Source: Nitrincola sp. A-D6 (GTDB lineage: Bacteria; Pseudomonadota; Gammaproteobacteria; Pseudomonadales; Balneatricaceae). Taken from it: DNA of 59,538 bases. The notes below the pieces were generated by a model. It was not told where the DNA came from. It was given only the letters and a program-made list of their open reading frames with translations, and made no database searches. Shown piece after piece: positions 10,691-20,364 of this stretch. Position numbers and translations under genes: made by a program. Within the stretch, counting starts at the first letter, position 1, and the number at the start of each line of letters is the position of its first letter. The stretch covers positions 15 through 59,552 of the forward strand of contig NZ_JRLB01000029.1 in NCBI RefSeq assembly GCF_000764495.1. Reading direction: 5' to 3'.

Positions 10691-11524
10691 TCCACGCAAC
10701 ACCGGAGGTGCTTTACTTGAGAGCACCTCCAGTTTCATCCCCGTAGCAATCAGGCCCGGCTGCAATACCAGCAAATTCTGCCCAAAGATGGCACCACCTG
10801 TCTCCAGACGTCGATGCGCCAGCAAGGTCCGTAAGGGTTCCTGTGTCCGATCAAAGTCCCGACTGCCAGGAGGCAGGGTAATCAACTTACAGCGCTCGCA
10901 GGGTGAATGCACTCTAAGACGCACATCACCTATAGCAATATCCAACCAGCCATCTTCGGCAAACGGCAGGCTACCGGACACCACTAAATTGGCACGGAAC
11001 TGCTGCTTATCCACAGGCACGGGACAACGTGTCTGTAACCAGTCGAGTGAGGCCTCAGAGGTCAGCAACAGCGGGTAACCATCTGCAAAACCCACCTGCG
11101 CATCGTCACAGTCTTTAACCGGTCGATGGCTTTGCTGGCCAAAATACACCAGTCGGCAATCTATCCCCAGAAAATGGCTAATCCAGGTATTAGCGCTGTC
11201 ACCACAGGACTGCGCGGCAACCGTCTGCTTCCAGACCACCACATCTTGATACACTTCAGGAAAGTCAGCGGGTTGCAGATGTAGAGCAGGAAAACCCTCA
11301 GCCGCCAACATCATTCCATCACCCACCGGGGTAGCCAGCAGGTGCGTCAGGGCCGGATAGCGTCGCGCGGTAATAAACTGTCCATCGGGATCAGTCAGCA
11401 TATAACGCCGGTCAGCATCCAATCCCTGTGGACCCACCCAGGCACGGCTCACCCGCAGCGGCGCACTAGACTTCACCGGATAGATAAACAGATCCGTTAC
11501 AACCCCATCAGTCATCCTGTTCAT
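10685..11524 (-). CDS. MOSC domain protein (YcbX-like)
   Basis: 279 residues: N-terminal MOSC beta-barrel domain (FIYPVKS motif near residues 13-19) followed by a MOSC domain. The conserved block CERCKLITLPPGS contains the cysteine expected to bind the molybdenum cofactor. Members act with a reductase partner in reducing N-hydroxylated compounds. Start is either 11524 or the internal Met at 11515; the second overlaps the upstream GNAT stop by 8 bases, so the two genes are translationally coupled either way. The 3' end overlaps the convergent DUF411 gene by 6 bases. Confidence 0.85.
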   Translation of the reverse strand: MNRMTDGVVTDLFIYPVKSSAPLRVSRAWVGPQGLDADRRYMLTDPDGQFITARRYPALTHLLATPVGDGMMLAAEGFPALHLQPADFPEVYQDVVVWKQTVAAQSCGDSANTWISHFLGIDCRLVYFGQQSHRPVKDCDDAQVGFADGYPLLLTSEASLDWLQTRCPVPVDKQQFRANLVVSGSLPFAEDGWLDIAIGDVRLRVHSPCERCKLITLPPGSRDFDRTQEPLRTLLAHRRLETGGAIFGQNLLVLQPGLIATGMKLEVLSSKAPPVLRGS

Positions 11525-11771
11525 CCTCTTCTTCCCGTTTCAGAAACTTACCCACATACCAGCAACTGGCTTCAATCTGATAATCATGTTCGCGTGCCCA
11601 AGCCAGCCCGGCACGCACCAGCTGTTCTGCGAGCCCTCGTCCCCGCAGGGATTCCGGTACGTAGGTATGAGTAAAATTAATCCGAGTGCCACGAATAACA
11701 TAATCCAGAACCGCATCAATACCCGCGTCAGTCATGATAAAACGTTGTTGTGAAGGTTGATGTTCAATCAC
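11508..11771 (-). CDS. Small GNAT-type N-acetyltransferase
   Basis: 87 residues matching the short YjdJ-like acetyltransferase family: INFTHTYVPESLRGRGLAEQLVRAG holds the acetyl-CoA loop (RGRGLA), and the tail SCWYVGKFL is typical. These minimal GNAT domains have poorly known substrates. It overlaps the downstream MOSC gene and probably shares its transcript. The acidic tail (EEEDEQDD) is part of the overlap. Confidence 0.75.
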   Translation of the reverse strand: MIEHQPSQQRFIMTDAGIDAVLDYVIRGTRINFTHTYVPESLRGRGLAEQLVRAGLAWAREHDYQIEASCWYVGKFLKREEEDEQDD

Positions 11772-11979
11772 AGGAATTCCTTTATTGTCATAGAATATAA
11801 GTCAAGTATTACTCACCCGGAAAAGCAACACAACTTACCCCCTGTAGAGCCTTGCCAGCCACCCCTCACTCAGACTGGACATAACCACGCAATTGCTTAA
11901 GAATACTGACATCACATTGGTGCTCGGCTGCGAGCCTGGCCAATGGCCTGAACCCACTCCCAACGCAAGGATACCGCGC

Positions 11980-12576
11980 ATGGAACTGTCTACGATTATC
12001 TTCATTGTGGTTGTTGCTGTTGTTGTCTTTTATACCATCAGTATCTTTAACCGCCTGGTGGCGTTGAAGAACCGTTTTGAAAATGCTTTTTCACAGATTG
12101 AAGTGCAGCTAAAACGACGCTATGACCTGATACCTAACCTGGTAGAAACCGCCAAGGGTTATATGCAGCATGAGCGGGAAACGCTGGAAGCCGTGACTGC
12201 GGCACGCAATACCGCTATGGCCAGTTTACAGGCAGCGGCATCCAATCCGGGCAGTGCCGCCGCCATCGGTGAGTTGATGAGTTCAGAAGGTGCACTGCAA
12301 AGTGCACTGAGTGGGCTCAAAGTGACCATGGAAGCCTATCCGGATCTGAAAGCCTCTGAAAATATGCAGCAGCTATCCGAAGAGCTGATCAGTACTGAAA
12401 ACCGGGTATCCTTTGCACGCCAGGCTTTCAATGATGCGGTGATGGCTTACAACACCTACAAGCAGAGTTTTCCACAGCGGGTGTTTGCTACCACCTTTGG
12501 TCATGCGGAAGATGCGTCACTGCTGGTGTTTGAAGACAGCGCCGAAATTCAGGCCGCACCTAAAGTGTCCTTTTAA
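11980..12576 (+). CDS. lemA: LemA family protein
   Basis: About 198 residues. I chose the ATG at 11980 because it gives the usual LemA start: a short N-terminal membrane anchor (MELSTIIFIVVVAVVVFYT) followed by IFNRLVALKNRFENAFSQIEVQLKRR and YDLIPNLVETAKGY, the family hallmark. The open frame extends to 11893, but the extra residues do not look like LemA. The rest is an all-helical extracytoplasmic bundle. It is 5 bases upstream of an M48 protease gene; this pairing is common, and the two are thought to work together at the membrane. Confidence 0.9.
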   Translation: MELSTIIFIVVVAVVVFYTISIFNRLVALKNRFENAFSQIEVQLKRRYDLIPNLVETAKGYMQHERETLEAVTAARNTAMASLQAAASNPGSAAAIGELMSSEGALQSALSGLKVTMEAYPDLKASENMQQLSEELISTENRVSFARQAFNDAVMAYNTYKQSFPQRVFATTFGHAEDASLLVFEDSAEIQAAPKVSF

Positions 12577-12581
12577 CTCCG

Positions 12582-14545
12582 ATGAATTTTTTTGAGCACC
12601 AGGACCGCGCCAAGCGCAAAACGCTACAGCTGGTGGTGCTGTTTATTCTGGGTGTCATCAGCCTGATACTCACCCTGACACTGGCAGTAGGCGCCTTTCT
12701 GTATTTTCAACAGGGCTCAGCGGGAGCTACAGGACAAGGACAGTCCTTGCCACCCGTCAGTCAGGTACTCTCTACTGAACAGCTTCCACTGCTTGCAGGT
12801 ATCGCTCTGGCCGTCTGTGCCGTTGTGTTGCTAGGCTCCTTGTTCAGACGCATGCAGCTGGGCAGTGGCGGTCATACCGTGGCCGAAGCCCTCGGTGGCC
12901 GCTTGCTCAATACCGCTACCCGCGATGCCAACGAGAAACGCATACTTAATGTGGTAGAGGAGATGGCACTGGCTTCGGGTATTGCCGTGCCCCCGGTGTA
13001 TCTGTTGGATGATGATTCCATTAATGCCTTTGCCGCGGGGTTTAACCCACAGGATGCGGTTATCGGCATTACCCGTGGTGCCATAGAGCTGCTCAGTCGT
13101 GATGAACTGCAGGGAGTTATTGCCCATGAGTTCAGCCATATACTCCACGGTGATATGCGCCTGAATATCCGTCTGATTTCCTGGTTGTACGGTATTTTGC
13201 TGCTGGGGTTGATCGGGCGCTTTCTTCTCAGCAGCCTGCGCTTCCGCCGGGTCCGCTCTTCGCGTAATGACAAGAGTGCGGCGGTAATGATGCTGCTCGG
13301 TGTTGGATTACTGATTGTCGGTTATGCCGGTTCTTTCTTTGGTAACCTGATCAAAGCCGCCGTGAGCCGACAACGCGAGTTTCTCGCCGATGCCTCCGCT
13401 GTTCAATATACCCGCAACCCGCTAGGCATTGCCGGGGCGTTGAAAAAAATCGGTGGGCATTATGCTGGCTCCAGTCTGAATGCGCCCGGTGCCAATGAAT
13501 TCAGCCATATGTATTTCGGCAGTTCCGGCAGCTCCGGCCTGACCTCATTGCTGGCTACCCACCCGCCACTGGAAGAACGCATCAAGCGGGTTGATCCTGG
13601 CTGGAAGGGCGATCTGCCGCAGCCTGAACGTATGACACAAGAACCGATACAAGAACCGACCGATTCAGGCGACAGGAAAGCGTCGGCTCTGGCCGCGATG
13701 GCCATGGCCGCAAGCAGCGTGAATGCTCAACAGGCGGCTCAGCACTCCATAGCGGCGATGGGCGATCCAGATGCCGCACATTTGGCCTATGCCACAATCT
13801 GCTTGAAGCACTGGATGATCAACTACAGGCCGCCGCACACGAACCTTTCTCGGCCAGGGCTTTGATCTACGGCCTGCTGCTCAGTGATGATGCACAGATA
13901 CGTGAACAGCAACTGATACAGCTTGAGCAGGAGGCTCATCCAGATACCTACGCTATGTTACAACGGCACCTGAATGCGCTGATTTCATTGGATGCGCGCC
14001 TGCGGCTGCCGCTGACAGACCTGGCCCTGCCCGCACTGAAACAGCTGACGGCTGATCAATATCAGACTTTCAAGTCCTGTATGGATCTGTTAATCCGGGC
14101 CGATAACAAGTTCAGTCTGTTTGAATGGTCGTTGCGTAAAATAGTTATTCGCAACCTGGAAAGCCGTCGTCAAAGCACCAAACGCTTCAAGCTGAAAGAC
14201 TGCCACCCAGAAATGCAACGCCTGATCACTTTACTTGCTCACGCAGGCCAGAGTGATCAAGCAGCGGCATCGGCGGCTTACCAGGCAGCCGCTACACAGC
14301 TTCAATTACATGATGATTTCAGTAGATCAGAGCGCCCTGGACTGAAACAACTGGAGCTGGACCTGAACAAACTGGCACAACTGCGGCCACTGCAAAAACC
14401 CGCACTGTTGCAGGCACTGGTCACCTGTGCCAGCCATGATGGCAGGATCAGTGTCACTGAAGCCGAACTGCTGCGGGCAATAGCTGACTGCCTCGATTGC
14501 CCCTTACCCCCTCTACTTGCTGACAAGGACACCCATGGCGCTTAA
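12582..14545 (+). CDS. M48 family (HtpX-like) membrane metalloprotease, one frameshift
   Basis: A zinc metalloprotease of about 654 residues after repair. Two N-terminal membrane segments (about 16-43 and 68-88), zinc motif HEFSH at 182-186, two more membrane segments, and the third ligand in REFLADA (Glu266). The frame stops at 13865, but from about 13796 another frame reads NLLEALDDQLQAAAHEPFSARALIYGLLL and continues to 14545 as a helical C-terminal domain. A C lost in GCC at 13791-13793 explains this. The long C-terminal extension distinguishes it from short HtpX. It forms an apparent operon with lemA and yaeQ. Confidence 0.85.
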
Positions 14546-15083
14546 AGCCCAGGTTATTAAAGCCCAGTTGCAAATCGCTGATATGGATCGACATCACTAT
14601 CAGGATTATGCCCTGCGACTGGCACAACACCCCTCGGAAACCGATGAACGCCTGATGATCAGGTTGCTGGCCTTTGCCCTGAACGCGTCGGAGCAGCTTG
14701 AGTTTGCCCGTGATCTGAGCGGTGAAGGCGGGGCAGAACTCTGGGCACCCAATCTGCATGGCGGTATCGATCTGTGGATTATTTTCGGTCAGGTGGATGA
14801 AAAATGGCTGCGTAAAGCCAGCCAGCAGGCCGGACAAGTGAAAGTCTATACCTATGGCGGTCGCAGTGTGCCTATCTGGTGGCAGCAAAACCAGCAGGCC
14901 TTGCAACGCTACGAAAATCTGGAAGTCTGGGAAATCACCGATGACAGCGTCAAGGCGTTAGGGGCATTGGCAGACCGTAATCTACAGCTGCAGATCAGTA
15001 TCAATGAAGGTCAGGTATGGATTGCCGATGCCAAAACCAGTGTGGCTCTGGAACCCAAATTACTCAAAGGCTTTAAGGCCTGA
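14535..15083 (+). CDS. yaeQ: YaeQ family protein
   Basis: About 182 residues from the ATG at 14535 (MALKAQVIKAQLQIADMDRH), which matches family N-termini; the upstream frame to 14517 is probably untranslated. YaeQ has a PD-(D/E)XK nuclease-like fold but no settled function. The segment HPSETDERLMIRLLAFAL and the Trp-rich GIDLWIIFGQVDEKW are characteristic. The start overlaps the end of the protease gene by 11 bases, indicating coupling. Confidence 0.85.
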   Translation: MALKAQVIKAQLQIADMDRHHYQDYALRLAQHPSETDERLMIRLLAFALNASEQLEFARDLSGEGGAELWAPNLHGGIDLWIIFGQVDEKWLRKASQQAGQVKVYTYGGRSVPIWWQQNQQALQRYENLEVWEITDDSVKALGALADRNLQLQISINEGQVWIADAKTSVALEPKLLKGFKA

Positions 15084-15104
15084 TCCCTGAAGCGGAATCA
15101 GGCC
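15077..15104 (+). terminator. Hairpin after yaeQ
   Basis: Inverted repeat GGCCTGAT (15077-15084) and ATCAGGCC (15097-15104), followed after a few bases by TTTTT. The left arm includes the yaeQ stop codon. It lies between convergent genes. The offset T run makes it a moderate rather than strong rho-independent terminator. Confidence 0.5.
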
Positions 15105-15156
15105 ACTGGTTTTTCTGAACAGCGAATCAAATCAGTCAAATCAGTTAAATAAGTGC

Positions 15157-16644
15157 TCAGGACGGGAAGGAGAACTGCGCCCCTTCACGCACACCGGATG
15201 ATGGCCAGCGCTGGGTAATGGTTTTGCGGCGGGTGTAGAAACGCACGCCATCCGGACCATAGGCAAACAGATCCCCAAACAGCGAACGTTTCCAGCCGCC
15301 GAAGCTATGGTAGGACACAGGTACTGGCAGAGGCACGTTAATACCCACCATACCCACCTGGATGTTATCACTGAAATAACGTGCTGCTTCACCATCACGG
15401 GTAAACAGGCAGGTACCATTGCCGTATTCATGTGCATCGATCAGATCCATCGCAGCCTGCATGGAATCCACACGCACGACCACCAATACCGGCCCAAAAA
15501 TTTCCTCTTCGTAGCAGCGCATACCGGGTTTGACCTGATCGATCAGCGTACCACCGACAAAAAAGCCGCTGGCATCACCGACCGCCGGGTTACGGCCATC
15601 CACCACTAGCACAGCACCTTCTTCCTCAGCACTGTGAATATAGCCTTCCACCTTGGCTTTATGGGCTTCGGTGATCAATGGGCCAAAGTCATTACTGCTA
15701 TCGGTGTAAGCGCCCACTTTCAGACTCTGCATCCGCTGACGCAGCTTGGCAACCAGCGTATCGGCCGCTTCATCACCGACCGCTACCGCGACAGAGATCG
15801 CCATGCAGCGCTCACCTGACGAACCGAAGGCGGCACCCGTCAGTGCTTCCACAGCGTTATCCATATCGGCATCCGGCATAACGATGGCGTGGTTTTTAGC
15901 TCCGCCCAGTGCCTGACAGCGTTTGCCATGCGCAGAGGCCGTCTGATAGACATACTCAGCAATCGGTGTGGAACCAACGAAGCTGACGGCGGCTATATCT
16001 GGGTGAGTCAGCAGAGTATCCACAGCTTCCTTATCACCATTGACCACATTCAATACACCAGCAGGCAAACCCGCCTGAAGCAGTAACTGAGCAATCAGCA
16101 GGGTGGAGGAGGGATCACGCTCTGAAGGCTTGAGGATAAAACAGTTACCTGACACGATCGCCAGCGGATACATCCACAGTGGCACCATGGCGGGGAAGTT
16201 GAACGGCGTGATGCCGGCGACTACGCCCAGCGGCTGCATTTCACTCCAGGAATCGATGCCTGGGCCAACATTTTTGCTGTGTTCACCCTTAAGCAGCTCC
16301 GGGGCATAGCAGGCATATTCAACATTTTCGATACCACGCTGCAGTTCACCCATGGCATCGTGCGAAATTTTGCCATGCTCCAGTCCGATCAGGCGAACGA
16401 TCTCGTCCGCATTGGCTTCCAGCAGTTCCTTAAAGCGAAACATCACCCGGGCACGCTTGGCCGCTGGCGTGTTACGCCAGGCCGGGAAGGCCGCTTTGGC
16501 GCTGGCAATAGCCTGTTCAACTGTCGCTGTTGAAGCCAGCAGTACATCGGCATGTGCCGACCCGGCCGAGGGGTTATACACAGGCTGGTGTCGCCCTTCG
16601 GGGGTAACCAGCTCGCCGTTAATCAGGTGTCCAATCGGGTTCAT
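15157..16644 (-). CDS. mmsA: CoA-acylating methylmalonate/malonate semialdehyde dehydrogenase
   Basis: 495 residues, the normal length for the MmsA group of aldehyde dehydrogenases, which convert (methyl)malonate semialdehyde plus CoA and NAD+ to propionyl- or acetyl-CoA and CO2. Seen: substrate-binding GITPFNFPAMVPLWM, NAD region ILKPSERDPS, FVGSTP, and catalytic Cys in GSSGERCMAIS. It is 24 bases downstream of a BauA-type aminotransferase, the same pairing as bauA/bauC in Pseudomonas beta-alanine degradation. The likely substrate here is therefore malonate semialdehyde, with valine breakdown as an alternative. Confidence 0.9.
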   Translation of the reverse strand: MNPIGHLINGELVTPEGRHQPVYNPSAGSAHADVLLASTATVEQAIASAKAAFPAWRNTPAAKRARVMFRFKELLEANADEIVRLIGLEHGKISHDAMGELQRGIENVEYACYAPELLKGEHSKNVGPGIDSWSEMQPLGVVAGITPFNFPAMVPLWMYPLAIVSGNCFILKPSERDPSSTLLIAQLLLQAGLPAGVLNVVNGDKEAVDTLLTHPDIAAVSFVGSTPIAEYVYQTASAHGKRCQALGGAKNHAIVMPDADMDNAVEALTGAAFGSSGERCMAISVAVAVGDEAADTLVAKLRQRMQSLKVGAYTDSSNDFGPLITEAHKAKVEGYIHSAEEEGAVLVVDGRNPAVGDASGFFVGGTLIDQVKPGMRCYEEEIFGPVLVVVRVDSMQAAMDLIDAHEYGNGTCLFTRDGEAARYFSDNIQVGMVGINVPLPVPVSYHSFGGWKRSLFGDLFAYGPDGVRFYTRRKTITQRWPSSGVREGAQFSFPS

Positions 16645-16668
16645 TCGTGTCTCACTTCTTTAATCGGG

Positions 16669-18003
16669 TTATTCGGTTTCGTTGATCGCATCGCCCAATG
16701 CATTGATCAATAAATCTATTTCTTCTTTATCCACAGTAAATGGCAGGCCGAGTTGAATCGTGTCACCGCCGTAGCGGACATAAAAGCCTTTATCCCAGCA
16801 CTTCATCGCTATCTGATAAGGCCGCTTCAGGGGTTCACCCGGTGCCGGCGCAATAGTCAACGCACCCGCCAGACCATAGTTACGAATATCGGTGATATGC
16901 TGAGTGCCTTTCAGACTGTGCAGCGCCTGCTCAAATACCGGCGCCATACTGGCCGAGCGCTGTATTAGTTGCTCACTTTCCAGCAGATCCAGTGCCGCCA
17001 GCCCAGCCGCGCAGGCCACCGGATGCGCCGAATAGGTATAACCATGTGGCAGTTCCAGCAGATAGTCCAGTCCACCCTGTTCCATAAAGGTGGTATAGAT
17101 CTCTGAACGAACCACCACCGCGCCCATAGGCACAGCACCGTTAGTCATCTGTTTGGCAATATTCAGTATATCCGGTTTGACGCCAAAAGCTTCTGCACCT
17201 GTCTTGGTGCCGCAACGTCCGAAGGCGGTAATGACTTCATCAAAGATCAACAGAATATTGTGCTGATCACAGATTTCCCGCAAGCGTTGCAGGTAACCAA
17301 CTGGCGGGGGAATAACACCGGCGGAACCGGCCATAGGTTCTACTATCACCGCGGCTATATTGGAGGCATCATGCAGGGTAATCAGTTCCAGCAGCTCATT
17401 GGCCAGCTCAGCGCCGGTTTTCGGCATACCCCGGGTAAAGGCATTTTCTTTAAGTATGGTGTGCGCCAGATGGTCCGCTTCCACCGCCTGACCGAACAGC
17501 GCACGGTTAGCGCCTATGCCACCGACACTGATGCCACCGAAATTCACCCCATGATAGCCCTTGATCCGGCCAATCAGACGGGTTTTCGACGGCATGCCTT
17601 TCTTGCGCCAGTAAGCACGGGCAATTTTTAACGAGGTGTCGGCACTTTCCGACCCGGAACCGGTGAAAAACACATGGTCCAGACCTTCCGGCATAAACTC
17701 CACCACCCGGTTGGCCAGTTGGAAGGCTTTCGGATGGCCAAACTGAAACGCCGGGGAGTAATCCAGCTGTTTCAACTGTTGACTGACCGCCTCGGCAATT
17801 TCCGGACGGTTATGACCGGCACCACAGCACCACAGACCAGAGAGGCCATCGAAGATACGTCGACCTTCAGCATCGATATAGTATTTGTCGTCGGCCCCGA
17901 CAATCATGCGCGGGTTGTCTTTGAACTGACGGTTGCCGGTATAGGGCATCCAGTAGGCTTCTAACTGATCACGGCTCAAACCAGCGGCTTTGTTATCCGA
18001 CAT
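16669..18003 (-). CDS. bauA: Beta-alanine:pyruvate (omega-amino acid) aminotransferase
   Basis: A class III PLP aminotransferase of 444 residues from the ATG at 18003, preceded by GGAGATG; the open frame extends to 18063 but lacks a better site. Family signatures: YWMPYTGNRQF near the start, FTGSGSESADT, GYHGVNFGG, DEVITAFGR, and the PLP lysine in NIAKQMTNGAVPMG. It transfers the amino group of beta-alanine (or similar omega-amino acids) to pyruvate, giving malonate semialdehyde for the MmsA enzyme encoded next. Divergent to a LysR gene with a palindrome in between, which suggests induction by the substrate. Confidence 0.9.
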   Translation of the reverse strand: MSDNKAAGLSRDQLEAYWMPYTGNRQFKDNPRMIVGADDKYYIDAEGRRIFDGLSGLWCCGAGHNRPEIAEAVSQQLKQLDYSPAFQFGHPKAFQLANRVVEFMPEGLDHVFFTGSGSESADTSLKIARAYWRKKGMPSKTRLIGRIKGYHGVNFGGISVGGIGANRALFGQAVEADHLAHTILKENAFTRGMPKTGAELANELLELITLHDASNIAAVIVEPMAGSAGVIPPPVGYLQRLREICDQHNILLIFDEVITAFGRCGTKTGAEAFGVKPDILNIAKQMTNGAVPMGAVVVRSEIYTTFMEQGGLDYLLELPHGYTYSAHPVACAAGLAALDLLESEQLIQRSASMAPVFEQALHSLKGTQHITDIRNYGLAGALTIAPAPGEPLKRPYQIAMKCWDKGFYVRYGGDTIQLGLPFTVDKEEIDLLINALGDAINETE

Positions 18004-18117
18004 AATGGCATCTCCAGGTGCCGGTACAGGTTTCCGACACAGCGATAGTAATAATAAGTGCAACCAGTGTGAGCCGGACGTTAGGTTTTTAAAATATTTA
18101 TTTAGTTATCTTTACTT

Positions 18118-18141
18118 AACCTTTTAGTTAACTAAAAGGTT
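18118..18141. promoter_or_regulatory. Perfect 24-bp palindrome, likely LysR operator
   Basis: The half-site AACCTTTTAGTT (18118-18129) is followed immediately by its exact complement to 18141. The site is in the AT-rich gap between divergent bauA and its LysR neighbour. It contains nested T-N11-A arrangements typical of LysR binding sites. Assignment to this regulator is inference from position. Confidence 0.7.
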
Positions 18142-18178
18142 GGCTAAACTAAAACTCTTTAACTGTTAAAGCATTAGC

Positions 18179-19109
18179 ATGAAAACATTAAAACCCGCCT
18201 TATCTGCCAGGTAGCCGATGCCGATATCCGCTTATTGCGGATTTTTCGTAACGTTGTCGAACGGGGCGGTTTTGCCGCCGCAGAAGCGGACCTGAACATC
18301 AGTCGCGCCGCTATCAGTACCGCCATGTCCGATCTGGAACAACGCCTGTCATTACGTTTGTGCCAACGTGGTCGTAGTGGCTTTTCCCTGACAGAAGAGG
18401 GCCGCGAGGTCTATGCCTACAGCCTGCAACTTCTGTCAGCACTGGAAGATTTCCGTACCCAGGTCAACAGCCTGCATGCACACTTGAAAGGGGAGTTAAA
18501 TATCGGCATCACCGATAATCTGGTGACCATGCCGAAAATGTATATCACCGATGCCATTGGTGCTATCAAGCACGCGGCCCCGAAGTGATGATCAATATCC
18601 GCATGGCCCCTCCCGCTGAGATTGAAGTTGCGGTGCTGGATGGGCGTTTGCATCTGGGTGTGGTCCCGGTCATCAAAGCCCTGCCAGGGCTAAATTATCT
18701 GGCACTTTACAGCGAGACCTCACAGCTCTACTGCAGCCATTCAAATGCGTTGTTCGGTAAAGAGACTGTAACGGACACTGAACTCAAGCGTATGGATGTA
18801 GTTGCTGCTGCCTATGCACAAACAGAACAAGCGCTGAATCATTACCAGTCACTGCATGTCAGCGCCACAGCCACTGACAGGGAAGGGATCGCCTTTCTGA
18901 TATTAACTGGTCGTTATCTGGGTTTTCTACCCACCCATTATGCCGAGCGTTGGGTCAGGGAGGGAAAAATGCAGGCGATTGCACCTGCCCAACGTCAGTT
19001 CAGCACGGATTTTGCGGCGATTACCCGCAAGGGCAAGCGCCCCAATCTGATTTTAGAAACCTATCTGGAACTGTTGCAACACACCATTGAGAAAACAGCA
19101 GAGCATTGA
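18179..19109 (+). CDS. LysR-type regulator of the beta-alanine genes (BauR-like), two frameshifts
   Basis: About 310 residues after repair. The helix-turn-helix is plain: DIRLLRIFRNVVERGGFAAAEADLNISRAAIS. The frame breaks at 18588, and from about 18580 another frame gives GPEVMINIRMAPPAEIEVAVLDG; a G lost at 18576-18577 explains it. The N-terminus also lacks an in-frame ATG: the ATG at 18179 joins the HTH frame only if one A is missing from the A run at 18190-18193. The effector domain runs to 19109. It is divergent from bauA, like BauR in Pseudomonas. Confidence 0.8.
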
Positions 19110-19152
19110 GTGTGTTCAACAAACACGCCACAATGATTGTTCATTGACGTTA

Positions 19153-20364
19153 ATGAGGTTCAGCAGGGTGTACGATTTCATCATTATCGGTGGCGGTATT
19201 CTGGGTACGTCCACAGCAATGCAGCTGCAACAACGCTATCCGGACAAACGGGTTCTGCTACTGGAAAAAGAATCCGGCCCGGCTCAGCATCAGACAGGTC
19301 ACAACAGTGGGGTGATCCATGCCGGTGTCTACTACACCCCGGGTAGTCTGAAAGCGCGTTTTTGCCTTGAAGGCAATCGGCGCATGAAAGCTTTCTGTGA
19401 TGAACACCAGGTAGAGTATAACGTTTGTGGCAAATTGCTGGTTGCTACCAATGACCTGGAAATGCAGCGTATGCAGGCGCTCTGGGAAAGAACAGAGGCT
19501 AATGGCCTGGAACGTGAATGGTTGTCAGCCGGTGCTCTACGCGAACGTGAACCCAATATAACCGGACTCGGCGCGATTTTTGTGCCCTCCAGCGGTATCG
19601 TGAATTATGCCCAGGTAACCCAGGCAATGGCACAGGTGTTTCAGCAACTAGGAGGCGAGATACGCTATGATCATAGTGTGAATGCCTTACTGGAAACTGA
19701 TCAGGAAGTGCGGGTTTCCACCGAGCAGGAAACCTTTACCACGCGTTACCTGATCAGTTGCTCCGGCCTGATGGCAGATAGGGTAGTACGCATGCTGGGT
19801 CTGAAACCTGACTTCACCATCTGCCCGTTCCGGGGAGAGTACTACCTGTTACCAGAGCAGCATAACCAGATCGTCAATCATCTGATCTATCCGATTCCCG
19901 ATCCCTCCATGCCGTTTCTCGGTGTACACCTGACCCGCATGATCGATGGCACCACCACAGTAGGACCCAATGCGGTACTGGCACTGAAGCGGGAAGGTTA
20001 TCGGAAAAGCGATATTTCAGCAGCTGATATGCTGCAGATGTTCACCAACCCCGGCATTCTTAAAGTGTTGGCCAAAAATCTGCGTCCTGGTCTGGTGGAG
20101 ATGAAAAACTCGCTGTTCAAATCAGCCTATCTTGAAGAAGTGCGCAAATACTGCCCGAATATTACCCAGGCCGATCTGCAACCCTATCCTGCGGGTGTGC
20201 GTGCACAGGCCGTTAGCCGTGATGGCAAACTGATTGATGATTTTCTGTTTATTAATACCCGCCGCACAGTGAATGTCTGCAATGCACCATCGCCTGCGGC
20301 CACGTCTTCCTTGCCAATTGGCGAGCATATTCTTGAGCAGGTGGATAAACTGATCGAAAACTAG
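19153..20364 (+). CDS. lhgO: L-2-hydroxyglutarate oxidase
   Basis: 403 residues from the ATG at 19153; the longer frame from 19087 overlaps the LysR end and adds unlike residues. A FAD-dependent membrane-associated enzyme that oxidises L-2-hydroxyglutarate to 2-oxoglutarate, feeding electrons to the quinone pool. Seen: DFIIIGGGILGTSTA dinucleotide fold, HNSGVIHAGVYY (family signature), GNRRMKAFCDEH, and the C-terminal GVRAQAVSRDGKLIDDF. A lone gene here, without csiD or glutarate genes beside it. Its stop codon lies in the same CTAG as the stop of the facing GGDEF-EAL gene. Confidence 0.9.
   Translation: MRFSRVYDFIIIGGGILGTSTAMQLQQRYPDKRVLLLEKESGPAQHQTGHNSGVIHAGVYYTPGSLKARFCLEGNRRMKAFCDEHQVEYNVCGKLLVATNDLEMQRMQALWERTEANGLEREWLSAGALREREPNITGLGAIFVPSSGIVNYAQVTQAMAQVFQQLGGEIRYDHSVNALLETDQEVRVSTEQETFTTRYLISCSGLMADRVVRMLGLKPDFTICPFRGEYYLLPEQHNQIVNHLIYPIPDPSMPFLGVHLTRMIDGTTTVGPNAVLALKREGYRKSDISAADMLQMFTNPGILKVLAKNLRPGLVEMKNSLFKSAYLEEVRKYCPNITQADLQPYPAGVRAQAVSRDGKLIDDFLFINTRRTVNVCNAPSPAATSSLPIGEHILEQVDKLIEN

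Noticed and set aside
14302..14532. Minus-strand open frames inside the protease, ATP synthase and other genes
   Set aside because: They mirror codon patterns of strong plus-strand genes and show no family features.
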